Position numbers and translations under genes: made by a program. From NCBI GenBank assembly GCA_022592445.1, contig JABYQR010000063.1, positions 1 to 64,000 on the forward strand: a stretch of 64,000 bases of DNA, read 5' to 3'. The notes beneath the pieces are model-generated. The model had not been told where the DNA came from, did no database searches, and worked only from the letters and a program-made list of their open reading frames with translations. The DNA is from Cytidiella melzeri (taxonomy: Eukaryota > Basidiomycota > Agaricomycetes > Polyporales > Irpicaceae). How positions within the stretch are numbered: position 1 is the first letter of the stretch; each line of letters begins with the position of its first letter. Below, in pieces: positions 46,124-56,789 of this stretch.

Positions 46124-49100
46124 ATGGACCACGGCAATCCCTCCGTCACTGACACAGGACCGTCCCAGCCGCCCAAGCATTCCCGCCAGCGTAACAACTC
46201 TTCCACAGAACCACTTCAGCCCAAGAAACCCAGGAAACAGCGAGCAAAGGCAGCATTAGCACCAGCCACGCCAGCGAGGGAGAGCACACCGGCGACGGTA
46301 GACCACGGTGCGTACGCCGTTTCAAGTCATAGCCTGAGGGAAACTCACCTGGGAATCTCTGACGATACCACAGCGCGCATATCCAACGTACGAGACCAAC
46401 CACAGTCAGAAGCCGCGGCGCCGCGATACACAACACACCCAGCACCGTATCCCGGAGCACCCCCGCCTCAGCAGCCGTACGTATACGCAATGAACGGGAA
46501 TCCCTACCAGCCAGCTCCGTCCCAATATCACCCACAGACCCAATCAGCATCGCCTGCTCAAGTCGGCCCAGGAATCTCTGGACATGCTCAATACCCTCCT
46601 TATGCAGTCACTCACCCTGCATACGGATACTCCCCCTACACCGCATACCCTTCCATGGTCATGTACGGCGCCGCGGGCCCAAGCCATGCTCCTCACGCCA
46701 GCCACGCAGAGCAACCCTCTGCTGAACCATCCCCACCACCCCCCTCTGCCACAACGGGCAAGCGAAAAAGGAAGTACAACCTCCTGCAGCCCATCGCGCC
46801 GTGTACGTCAATCTAACGCACTCCCTAACAGATTCCATGAGCGACTCTGCTCGCGCAACCTCATCTAGCAATGCTGCTGCCCAGGCCGAGGCCAAAAAGA
46901 GGACAAAGACGCAACGTGCCTGTGACAGCTGCAGAAGTCGCAAGATAAGGTTCGTTTCGGGTTTCTCATTCATGCATTCCACCAGACACTGGCCCTCGCC
47001 TTGCGCTCCCTCTCACGGTTCCACGGTCATCATGCATCTCCCCCTGACCTACTTTCTGTGTCCATGTATGCGCTTACAACGGGGCTTGCTGAACCTTTCG
47101 CTGGGATTGTAGATGCGACGTCCTCGCTGAGACCGACCCGCCCGAGTGCCAACATTGTAAACAGTACGGCTTCGACTGTACCTTCTTTCTTCCCATCACG
47201 GAAACACGATTCAAGAAAAAGAGGCTCGAGCAGGAGGCTGAAGCAGAAAAGGAGAAGGAACGCAGCACGCACTCGCCTCATGCAGATGGAGCGCGCAGCT
47301 CTGACATTCGTGTGTTCGGCAAGTTCTCCCCTTCTGCGCATTGTTCTTGTTTCTCTCGTTGCTGACGACGTGGGCCGACTGACAAACAGGTCCCACCTCA
47401 CCAGCCTACCTCCTACACTCACAAGCGCTCATATCCTCGCGCACGTACGAAAACTACGACACCCGGTACCACCACTCGTGGGACGTCAGCGCTAGCGGCG
47501 ACGGTGTCATCCAGGTGCACGAGCCCCAGCCAACTGACTCACAGTCGTCCCATACAAAGCCTGTCGACCTGCGCATCGAACGAGACGTCATTGAGACGCT
47601 CGTAAACGCATACTTTAGAGAGATTGCGCCGATCCTACCGATTGTCACTCGGGAGGAGTTTATCGCGAGCAGCCCACCCCAGCCGATACTGTTGTATTCG
47701 GTGTGTCTCGTCGCGGCGGCACGGAGGGAGGTCTCGCAGCAGGTGTTCGACTCGGTGCGGTATGCGGTGAACAGTTTGATCAAGGCCGAGGACGTGTTGT
47801 CGACGGCGTCGATTGTGAACATGCAGTCGTTACTGGTGTTGTCGATGGTGGGAGATTGCCATTCGTCGTTTGCGCCGAGTGCGCTGTCAACGTTGTGGGT
47901 TAGGCTGGGCAGTGCGATTCGGATGGTGAGCCTTGTCGGCCAGCGATGCCTTGTTGGCTGTGCTGAGTACTGCTATGCAGGCACAAGACCTTGGCCTTCA
48001 CAGAGCCGAAGCTGTCAAGCAAAATATCGAACTTAGGCGAAGACTTTGGTCGATATGTGTCATCCTGGACAGATGGTATGCACTCGCTCGAGGTCGCGTT
48101 ACGTCCCGCAAGTAACCACACTCACTGATGTATAGGGTTTCTGTCACTTTTGGCCATCCATTCATGATCGACGTTGGGGACTGTGACGCGCGACTCCCAT
48201 CCTCTGGTGACGAGAGGGACATGTACATTGACCAACTCGTGCGTCTAAGCGTTATAGTGGGCAAAGTGATGAAGAACATCTACACGTACGCTCCTTTTTC
48301 TCCCTCGCTTGTATGGTGCTGCTCAGGTTGCTCATCCCGTGGCTGTCCTTCTTTCCCTCGATGTTTCTGGGGGTTCGACAGACCGGCAGGACTGAACGTG
48401 ACAAACGATGTCAAGCTCCAGGGTATTCTAGACGAGCTGGACAACTGGAAGGCGAAGCTGCCGCCTGAGCTTCAGTTTCGAGGACCTGAAACACCGATCT
48501 CGGCAGGTACGTCCCTATCCGTGTTGGAGTGGCGTCCCATTCCTTTTGCATGCTGTCGACAGATAGCTGCTCAAGTTTGCACATTCTGATTGTTGGTTTC
48601 TTAGGGATACTGTACCTGCTCTACTGCTGCGTCAACATGCTTTTCTGGCGCGTGTTCATGCGAATCTCGTACACATGCCCTGAGCATATCAAGTTCGCGT
48701 TGACGGTGACGAAGTGGACGGAGCTCGTGCAGTTGACCGGTCATGCGATTGACTGGCTGGACGCGAACGAACGCGCGTACGACGTGTGGATGCTCGTGTC
48801 GTATTGCTCGACTCTGTGCGCGTTTGTACAGGTGTGTTCGTCGTTAAAATCAACTGATCGCCGTTTAACAGCGGGCCTGTTGTTGTCAGTATCACACCTA
48901 TGGCCGTCGTGCAGAGGAAGAAGCATTGGATAAGCTCAGGAAGTTGCGGGACTGCGTGCGCCGCTGGGAAGCTTCGATAAATTCCGATCATATGTCTGCA
49001 CGGAGAAAGGTACGCCTTTTTTTCTCCGACATTCTCACTGCTTGTGTAGTTCGGGTTCTCACTTCGGTTGTAGACGGCCGAAATCATTTCTTTGCTGTAC

Positions 49101-49687
49101 GAGGATGCGCAGACTCCCAGCCAGAACACGGAACCTCCGGCTTTGAATCCTACCGGTGGTGTCACAGTGAAAGCGCCTCTGTCCAACCTTGTTTTTAGAA
49201 AAGATCATAGCAGACCAGGGGGTGGTGTCTTTATTGCTCATGATGCACCTAAGGAGGCTGTGGACAAGAACCTACCAGAAGGGTTGATCATTCACGTTGC
49301 GCCTGAAGGTATGGTTTTCTTCTCGTGGATTTTCCGCGTCATCAGAGTAATAAGTCATGTTTCAGCAGCTATGCAGCATCAGGCACACGACGCCCGTATG
49401 ACCTCTTCTTATCCTCAGGCCGATCCGTCGTATGCGACGAACATGAACCCTTCGCTCCCGCTCCCACCTGGCCACGTGCACGTCATGAATCTCAACATGG
49501 TACCGCAGTTCAACCAGAGTAACGATTCCTCGGACCAGTTCACTCTGACCGATCCTGGGATTCTGGATACTATCCCTGCGCAGTTGTTGTACGAATGGAG
49601 TAAGTTTGTGTCGTTTGGTGCCATTTGAGTGAAATGTTGACTCGTGGGTTAGATGCGCATTGGGACTTTTTGCCGAGGATGCCGGGG

Positions 49688-49718
<31 letters not shown>

Positions 49719-49753
49719 TTCAGTACCCGCACCCTACTCAGAACGAGATGTAA
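46124..49753 (+). CDS. Zn2Cys6 transcription factor with fungal-specific domain (941 aa)
   Basis: Exons 46124-46802, 46832-46949, 47113-47318, 47390-47925, 47981-48075, 48136-48285, 48382-48506, 48605-48831, 48890-49009, 49074-49308, 49366-49599 and 49653-49753 join in frame. The binuclear zinc cluster ACDSCRSRKIRCDVLAETD followed by CQHCKQYGFDC has six cysteines (257, 260, 267, 278, 281, 288; spacing 2-6-10-2-6). A basic stretch TRFKKKRLEQE follows, then the long helical fungal-specific domain (ENYDTRYHHSWDVSA, IRMAQDLGLHRAEAVKQNIE). The N-terminus is Tyr/Pro/Gln-rich and the C-terminus ends in a run of ten Gln before LQYPHP. It is a nuclear DNA-binding regulator. The intron at 47319 needs a GC donor (gcaagt); the GT two bases later gives a stop. 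Target pathway unknown. Confidence 0.88.
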
Positions 49754-50484
49754 AGGGTCGTGTAGGACCAGTGGGCGACTTTGTTTTGTTCTCTACCGGT
49801 CGACGAATTGGACGAGAACAAAGGTCGGTCGGTGGACCATGTAAAGCGGACCCTCGGTGGGCATTGGACTTTCTCTTCGATTTATGTTAGCAGTCGGTGC
49901 CCTGTATCTTGTGAAGAAGAATTTCGTACGTAAAGCGTTGATAGTTAGTTGAACAGATTAATGTACAAACAGCGGTGTGGTGTGAGAAGGCGGTGAACGC
50001 CAAGCAGTGCTTGTCAAACCCGAGCGGACAGACGATCTCACAACCCTATAAGACTGGCTGAAGGACGACTCGGTGAAGGTGCTTTGTTGACGTCCGAGGC
50101 AAATTTAGGAGCTCAGGCTGTTCGTGACGTGAGTGTCCAATTGGGGTGGTGCATCTCGTACATTAGTTTGGTAAGTAAGGAGGCGGCGAATGCTCAAAGA
50201 ACTGAGCACGTTACCCCAGAGACTCTCTCCCTGCGGTGACGAAACTCTGCCGGACGATTCATAGGCTATCTCAACCATTTGATCCTCTCTGATTCACGCA
50301 TATTGGACTGCGGTAGGTATATGACATGATTACTTCGCTCGCTAGAATACATTATATATGTTTACACAGTGAAGAGGACGTAAAGTACCACACTTCTCAA
50401 TGTCAGCACTGCTCGAAACCCGTGCCAGTAACATCACTCCTGCTGAGTGTCGACCTCCATGGAGTTGGGATCGTAAGGGTAGCT
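49754..50484. other. Intergenic spacer between convergent genes
   Basis: The Zn2Cys6 gene and the CRN-type gene converge here. No further gene seen. Confidence 0.4.
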
Positions 50485-52164
50485 CTACATAGAGAAATGA
50501 GTTATGCTTTCACATAGTAACCAAGGAAGGCTCACCCCTTGCATGCATGCCACGAGATGAGTGCCATTCGCACCTGACATCGTCAACTCACAAGCGTACA
50601 CAGGGACATCAGTCGAAATATCCTTCATCTTCCAAGCGACTTCCCAAGCGTCATCCAAGCTTGAGCCAACAATGACTAGACGCATTTGCCCTACCCTGGC
50701 ACGTCCAATAGCTTGAATCACGCTACTTAAGCCTCCGCTAGTGGTACCGCGACGACGCTCAAAGGTCGTCTGAAATACCCATGTTTCGCCCTGAAAACGT
50801 ATGACACTGTCAATCCCGCTGGGACTGGAAGCCACAGGTCGCCAGTAACAAGGCACTGTCGATTCGCTCAAGTCGTCGAGCGTACCGGTAATAAAGTTGT
50901 CAGTTGTCGGGATCTGCAAAGTCTCTCTGTTTGTGTCGACACGCTGGCAAAGGGTCGGTTCCCCGCTGACAGTCGTGAGTCGCACGTGCATGAAGTTTTC
51001 AAAGATCCAGCGCGCCGCGGACCTGGTCGAAGCTTGTTGGCTCATAAGTGAGAAGAACATGTTTTGCTCTGCATTCTTTCTTTTGATAAGAGCATGAGCG
51101 AGCGTAGTGACAAAGTACGCTGTCGGAATGTATGTCTTCGAAAGGTTTCGTTCGTCTCTAGACACAGGGCGGAAAAAGAGGAGGGAGGACGGCGTGTTTT
51201 GCGACGATATGTCCAGATTATCGAAGGCTTCCATTACGTCGGACACCTTCGCAGCTACGTGAGAGGCCGCCTTTGCTATTGTTGCCATGAAAGAGGCCTC
51301 TTCCGAAGGGCGTTTGACCAATAAGACAACAGTCCTTGCGCACGGCCCGTACTTGTTCATGATCTCCACTCCGTGAGCATCATTCAGTTTCAATTTCACC
51401 CTAGCCAGGTTCAGTCCGACACAAGAACAGCGCAAGGCAGACAAGACGACGTACAATACAGCACGAATTTCATCAGTTGTCCAAACATCCATTATGTACA
51501 GAAATGCACAAGTCTGCTTCTTCCACTCCTTCCAACGGTGTTGGGCGGGGGAGGTAGCTTGGATGAGTACAGCGCGCGAGTCGCGCAATGCAACGCAAGG
51601 GATGACGGTTTCCGGTGTCGAGTCCGAGAGGGCCCAAAGATTCTCGATCCGGGGTTTTTCACTCGCTTCAAACATATCGACGCCTTCGTCGCTAAATAAA
51701 ACAAATCCGGAGCCAGCCCTTTCGACAGCTGTAGGAAGCTTATGCTGTAGACGGTGTACGAGAACGTAAGCCAGAAAAGATGATTTTCCTACAAACACTG
51801 AAGCATTGTGCGCATCGAATCAAGGGAAAAGAGCAGACGTACCGATGCCGGGCTGTCCTGTGAGAACGAATTTGGCTGGCTTCTTGGAAACTCTGAGATT
51901 TTCCTGGTTCGCGTTGGCGATGTAGATGTAGGCCAATTTGTACTCATGGCGAATGACAATGTATTCCTCGAGTGTCGGAAAGAGCTCAGCGAGGAGTCCC
52001 TGCTCGAAAAAGCGATCTTGGTTACCGGTGGCATCAGTTTTAGTGTAGGGCTTTCCCCAGTGTTCAGCGTAGAGCAGCCGGAGAATGTCGATCGTGGTCT
52101 TGCGTTTTGCGGATTGCGGGTTCTTGACCTCGATCATGGCTGTGTCGGATTGCGGGTTCGACAT
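50485..52164 (-). CDS. CRN/RHS-type NTPase with C-terminal nuclease-like domain (541 aa)
   Basis: Exons 52164-51843 and 51788-50485; the intron splits the P-loop between G-I-G and K-S. Start chosen at MSNPQSD (52164); an in-frame ATG at 52188 is possible. Seen: IRHEYKLAYIYIA, then the Walker A KFVLTGQPGIGKSSFLAYVL (P-loop 103-110), LPTAVERAGSGFVLF, and WKKQTCAFLYIMDVWTTDEI, the usual order of the Crinkler/RHS ATPase family. The C-terminus has SGIDSVIRFQGETWVFQTTF followed by LSSVIQAIG and RLVIVG, which matches the D...(E/Q).T pattern of the restriction-endonuclease-like domain found in these proteins, with E-T-W-V-F-Q-T as core. Related proteins serve as effectors or in inter-organism conflict in oomycetes and fungi. 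No signal peptide is seen. Frame is intact. Confidence 0.7.
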
Positions 52165-53263
52165 TGTGCACTTGGTGGTCGCAGGCAAACGTGGTACTGT
52201 GCTGTGGGGTCCTTTGCAAATGCGGGGACTTTTGCAAATCCTCCCCCAGACTCACTCACACGACAGTTTGCGTACCGGTAAAAGTTTCGGTATATGCAGC
52301 TATTCACTACACGAATATACATGTACTTTTTGTAATATTTCAAGGAGGGACGCAGCCTACCGAGAGTTACCGGCATGGTTTGGGCCATCTCTTGGGCCTA
52401 TCTCTGACCAGATCCGACCAGATCCCAAAGATGCTGTCGGGCGGTCAGCTCGAAAATTCTATACAGGTTTCTTGAATAGCATTGCTCCGTGTGAGTGAGT
52501 TTCGATCGAGTGCTGGGGACACAAGTGTGCTTGGGACGGGGAAGTTTTGCATCTGTGTGACGAAGAGTACAAACAGAGTGACGAGAGCTTGAACTCCGCT
52601 CGATCCAAGAAACTAGCGGTGCATATGGCACACCAGACGTCGTAGAGCGCTACACGCTATGCCGAGCGGTGCTTCAATTTTCCGCGTGACAGTCCTATCA
52701 ATCTGTGACGGAAAGAGCAGGGACTTTTGCAAAACATGACTCTCGACGACGGCAACGTGCCGTACCTCGTTCAACTCATCTTTTCGTCTAGAAAGCCTCC
52801 GGAAAACATACATTAGATGCTATTCTACGGAATAGTCAAAAAATTGTTATTTTTGAGTAAGTATTTGAGTACCTGTGTATTTTACAATCTATCTCATGCC
52901 GATTTTTTTGCAAAGGACTACAGCACAGTAGAGAAGACCCTTGCGGTGCCATGTCACTGTTATGTCACGTCGTGTGTCACACACTCTTTGAACTGCCCGG
53001 ACCGAATTCCTCGCTTCCTAATTGCTAGCGGCTAGGCTTGAGGATAACTAAGAATAATAAAAGGATTAGAATTGTTGTAGTGTATGCTTTCTATTTTGCA
53101 CTACCTGATTGGTTATTAGAATTAATTAAATTAAAGAGTATTAGCCTTAGTTGGGGGAGGGCTTGGCCCTCCACCGGCACACTTTCTGAAAGCTTCCGGC
53201 ATCTGCAAAGGCGTCTTTCCGGGCTTAGGAAAACACCGGAAACCGGAAACCGGAAGATTTGAG
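52165..53263. other. Spacer between the CRN-type gene and the LTR element
   Basis: No supported gene over about 1.1 kb. Short open frames on both strands show no family similarity. Its last part is AT-rich. Confidence 0.35.
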
Positions 53264-54004
53264 TGACATGGATAGTCCAACAGACCGGATTTTTCCAACA
53301 TTATCACAAGTTTACAGCCTCAGGCGCCTATCTAGAGCGCTTATTTTCCGGCTAGGAGTGTTACCAGACCTAACCCTAACCCGGGTCACGTGACATCCTG
53401 CCTTATTTATCAATAGTCCAGACCCAAACCCTAGACTCAGTCTGGAGCGGTTCCAGATCAACCTAGGCTATTGTTCTATTGTTCTTCTTCCATTGATAGG
53501 GATTCCCCAGGGATTCCCCCAGGTTTTATTGTTCTATTGTTCCATTGTTCTATTGTTATACCTCTATTGTTCTCTGTACCCTGGTCCTTGACAGTTACTC
53601 AGGTCCTTGACAGTTACCCTGGTCCTTGACAGTTACTCAGGTCCTTGACAGTTACCCTGGTCCCTTATTGTTCTACAGTCACTCCAGCCCCACAATTACT
53701 CCAGTCCCTAGTGTGGGAACTTGTGCACAGACCACCCAGCCACAGTATATATAGTAGCCCTTACCCTCCCTAGCTCTGCATCTTGACCTCTCTGTCATTT
53801 GCACTGCTAGGTGAGTTACTGCATGTAACTTAGTATCATACCTTATTAACTCTGTCATTTGCACTGCTAGTATCCGGCCTCAGTGCCTGCTTGCCTGCTC
53901 ATCATCGACTTTGACCTCGTTGTCGTCGTTGGAGATCCACCCCCTTCCTCTCTATTTCACTCCCTTTTTAGGGTTATCAGCATAGCAGCAGTCGCTCCGC
54001 GACA
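53264..54004 (+). repeat. 5' LTR, family B (741 bp)
   Basis: TGACATGG to CGACA. Contains ctattgtt units and four copies of tccttgacagttac (about 53583-53652), a TATA-like tatatatag near 53747 and the gggtcacgtgac block. The 3' LTR has only two of the tandem units and other small differences, so the two LTRs are diverged. Confidence 0.9.
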
Positions 54005-54176
54005 TTAGGTCAAGATACCACACAGCTACCGGCACGACTGCCCTTAGCTTGGATCAAGTCTTCCTGTTCCCCCAGTTTTAAAAAGTTTATTCCCCCCTAC
54101 GTTTGAGAGTAAGCCATCGCCGTCCGTCTTGACGTGCTTGATCGCTAACTCGTTCACTTTCCGTGGTTGATTCTTA

Positions 54177-54935
54177 GTGCCGAAAGAATCCCACTCCCGT
54201 TTCACTGCTCGTCCAGATCCTTTGCACAAGGATCTGAACCAAGCACGTCGAGAAGTCCAGATCCATCGCGCCTTACCTAAGGCTGTATTTGATCAACTCG
54301 ACGCAGAGCACGCACGTGGCAAGAGTCACAAGTACACGGAGAAGGAACTTAAGGCTATTGCTTCATACGTCGGTCGTCGCAAACCCAAGGGCTCTTCCCT
54401 CACACACAGATTCCCAACAGCAGAGGAGTTTGAGAAACTCCGCGCAGAGTCCAAAGAGTTCGCCGCCCGCACCGCACGCGAACGAGCTGAGGCATTAGCA
54501 CATCTCCCTAAGAAGCCTTCGCTAGCAGAACGCTTCCCAGTCCGGCCCGCTACCAACCCTAGCGCAGCCCTCATAGCAGCAAAGCCGACTCTCATCGACT
54601 TCCGCAAGCACACTGTTGAAGACCTCCGAGGTATCTTCACTCCCAAGCTCACTGCCACACTCCAACGTCTGTCGATCCTCCCCACCATTGACAAGTACCA
54701 CCACCTTCACAAAGATACAAAGCGACAGTTTGAGCAGGAGAAACAGAAGCTAGAGAAGCTTCTAGAGGAATTACCAACCCGGGCCCCTGTCATCACTCAT
54801 CGTGAGTGGCAACTGTTGGATTGGGGATTAAAGGCAATTGGAAGAATCAGTTTCACGGGTCTAAGAAGGAACTACGAGCAGGTGTTCAAAGGGTTAGATA
54901 AAGTTTGGGCGGACGAGTACTTCATCTCGTTCTGA
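54177..54935 (+). CDS. ORF upstream of gag in the chromovirus (252 aa)
   Basis: Not a domain I recognise. It lies between the 5' LTR and gag and is in the same frame as the next segment (from 54948), separated by one stop (54933-54935). The protein is basic and helical: LHKDLNQARREVQIHRALPK, AEEFEKLRAESKEFAAR, DKYHHLHKDTKRQFEQEKQK, with a Leu-rich coil. An N-terminal Gag extension or a separate small protein are both possible. It has no resemblance to an env protein. Its frame is intact, unlike the rest of the element. Confidence 0.55.
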   Translation: MPKESHSRFTARPDPLHKDLNQARREVQIHRALPKAVFDQLDAEHARGKSHKYTEKELKAIASYVGRRKPKGSSLTHRFPTAEEFEKLRAESKEFAARTARERAEALAHLPKKPSLAERFPVRPATNPSAALIAAKPTLIDFRKHTVEDLRGIFTPKLTATLQRLSILPTIDKYHHLHKDTKRQFEQEKQKLEKLLEELPTRAPVITHREWQLLDWGLKAIGRISFTGLRRNYEQVFKGLDKVWADEYFISF

Positions 54936-54947
54936 ATAGAATACAGT

Positions 54948-56505
54948 GTGGCTTCCCAAAGTCCCAATAGCAGCATTTGGTCCAGAGATCATCTTCCGTG
55001 CGGAAACTATCCCCACGCCTTCAACAACCAGACTGTCAGAGACGAAAGCTACGACCCAGAAGAAGGACATCAGATTTGTGAAACACAACCGTGTCCCAAC
55101 CGATACAACAGAGTAGAATATCCTGGTCGTTACGCAAATCAGTATCGATCCATCCATCACTGGCAGGAAGATCGCATTCTTGAATCTCTCCCACCACTAC
55201 CTGAACCTGAAGAAGATTTCGATCGAACCTTCACACAGGAACAATATCAGATGGATTCCACCAATGTCTCCCAGCATGCTTCCAGGGCAGCAACTCCCGC
55301 CCCCACACAAGAGCCGTCCCCGCCCCCACAGCAGAACAGCTTCTGCACGCACTACTCCTGGGTCAGCAACAGCTGACACAAGCTATCACAGCACTGGTTC
55401 AGAACCAGCAACAACCGGTCAACAACAGGTCAAGGGAAAGGGTTGTAGAAAAACCCGCCAGCTTCAAGGGCAATGCTAGTAGTGACGCGCGTCGCTTTTT
55501 AGCTGCCTTTCAATGTACGCACAGTTTAATGAGAAGCTGTCTCTGTACAATACCCAAGGTGGCCAGACCCGGTTAGATCATCTCTGGATTTCGTCGGCCC
55601 TGTCATTTATGACAGAAGATGCAGCAGTTTGGGCAACGCCTCACATGGACTTGATTGCCAGTCATCAAATGGCATTCAATGGTGATTGGGACGACTTCAG
55701 AACGGCGTTCAAAGCACGATTTGAACCAGTTGATGAAATGGTGGATGCCAAGGCCAAGCTCAGGGAGTTGTGGCAAGGCAAAAAGACGGTTCCCGAATAC
55801 ACGGCCCGATTCCGGGAAATCATGGACAGGACAGGTTACTCGACACAAGACCTTCGTGATCGCTACTATGAACATCTGAGCACCACGATTAAGGATGAAC
55901 TAGTTCACACCGCACGGTCCCATGTCACCCTTGTCGATCTGATCAATGTGGCCACAGACATCGATAATCGTCTTGGGTTCGAGCTCAGGAAAAAGCTCGT
56001 GAACAAGGTCGAACAGTCCCCAACGTATTCAAATCTACCCCGGTCTCCACCTCGTCCCCGGCTCCTTTTGTCCAACCGTCTCGTGATTCCAATGCTATGG
56101 AAATTGATGCCACTAAAGTCGGTCCCAATGGGAAAACACGTGCTGATTTCATGAAAGCAATGAATGGAAGATGCTACGGATGTGGATCTAAGGAGCACCA
56201 GAAGAAAGACGGCAAACATGATCGGGAATTGTGTGGAATTGTGGAGGCAACCATCAGACGCAAGTGTGCCAAAGCCGGTTCCTTGGGTACCCACCTAGGC
56301 AACAGAAGGTGGCTGCCAGCACTCTTTTCGATCCGTCCACTTCGGCCCCCTCGTCGTCCTCGTCTGCGAGGCCCTTACCTACCCCGCCCGCCGCAACCGT
56401 TGCCAGCTCTTCGTCTTCAACTCCGTTTGACTATGATGCCATTATGAAGCAGATGTCATCGCTCACGGACCAAGTCAAGCAGCTCGGCAATCAACGGGAT
56501 TTTTA
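54948..56505 (+). pseudogene. Gag polyprotein, frameshifted
   Basis: The N-terminal part (54948-55376) is acidic and Pro/Gln-rich and ends in a frameshift. The capsid core (55513-56020) includes WISSALSFMTEDAAVWATPH, WDDFRTAFKARFEP and TVPEYTARFREIMD, a standard Ty3-type Gag domain. A further shift near 56030 leads to the MEID segment and a zinc knuckle (RCYGCGSKEH, then CGGNHQTQVC after another one-base shift at about 56235), so the C-x2-C-x-H-x-C box is interrupted. A coiled SSLTDQVKQLGNQRDF tail ends it. Confidence 0.85.
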
Positions 56506-56789
56506 GAGAGGACTCCAGGTGAAACCGCACCCTCGAGTCCCTCTGGAAAGACCTACATAGAAGAAGTGGAGGACAATGATGATTCCCCCACGGACACAGT
56601 TTTTAGTCCCCCTGTAGTAAATACCCGCCCCGCGCAGCAGCCTGATTCGCAGTCTTCAGTTTTATTTAACGACATGTATAACTACTTTGAAACCTTGTCG
56701 TCCTGCATAGTACCGAAATAGACCCGCTTAGCATGCACTTCCGAGTTCCTATCACGCTCAAAGGAGTGTTTAGAGAACAAGGCATCAAA

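Noticed and set aside
53360..53390. taaccctaaccc block resembling telomere repeat (also near 7030 and 60435)
   Set aside because: It is a short conserved part of the family-B LTR, present once per copy, not a telomeric array.
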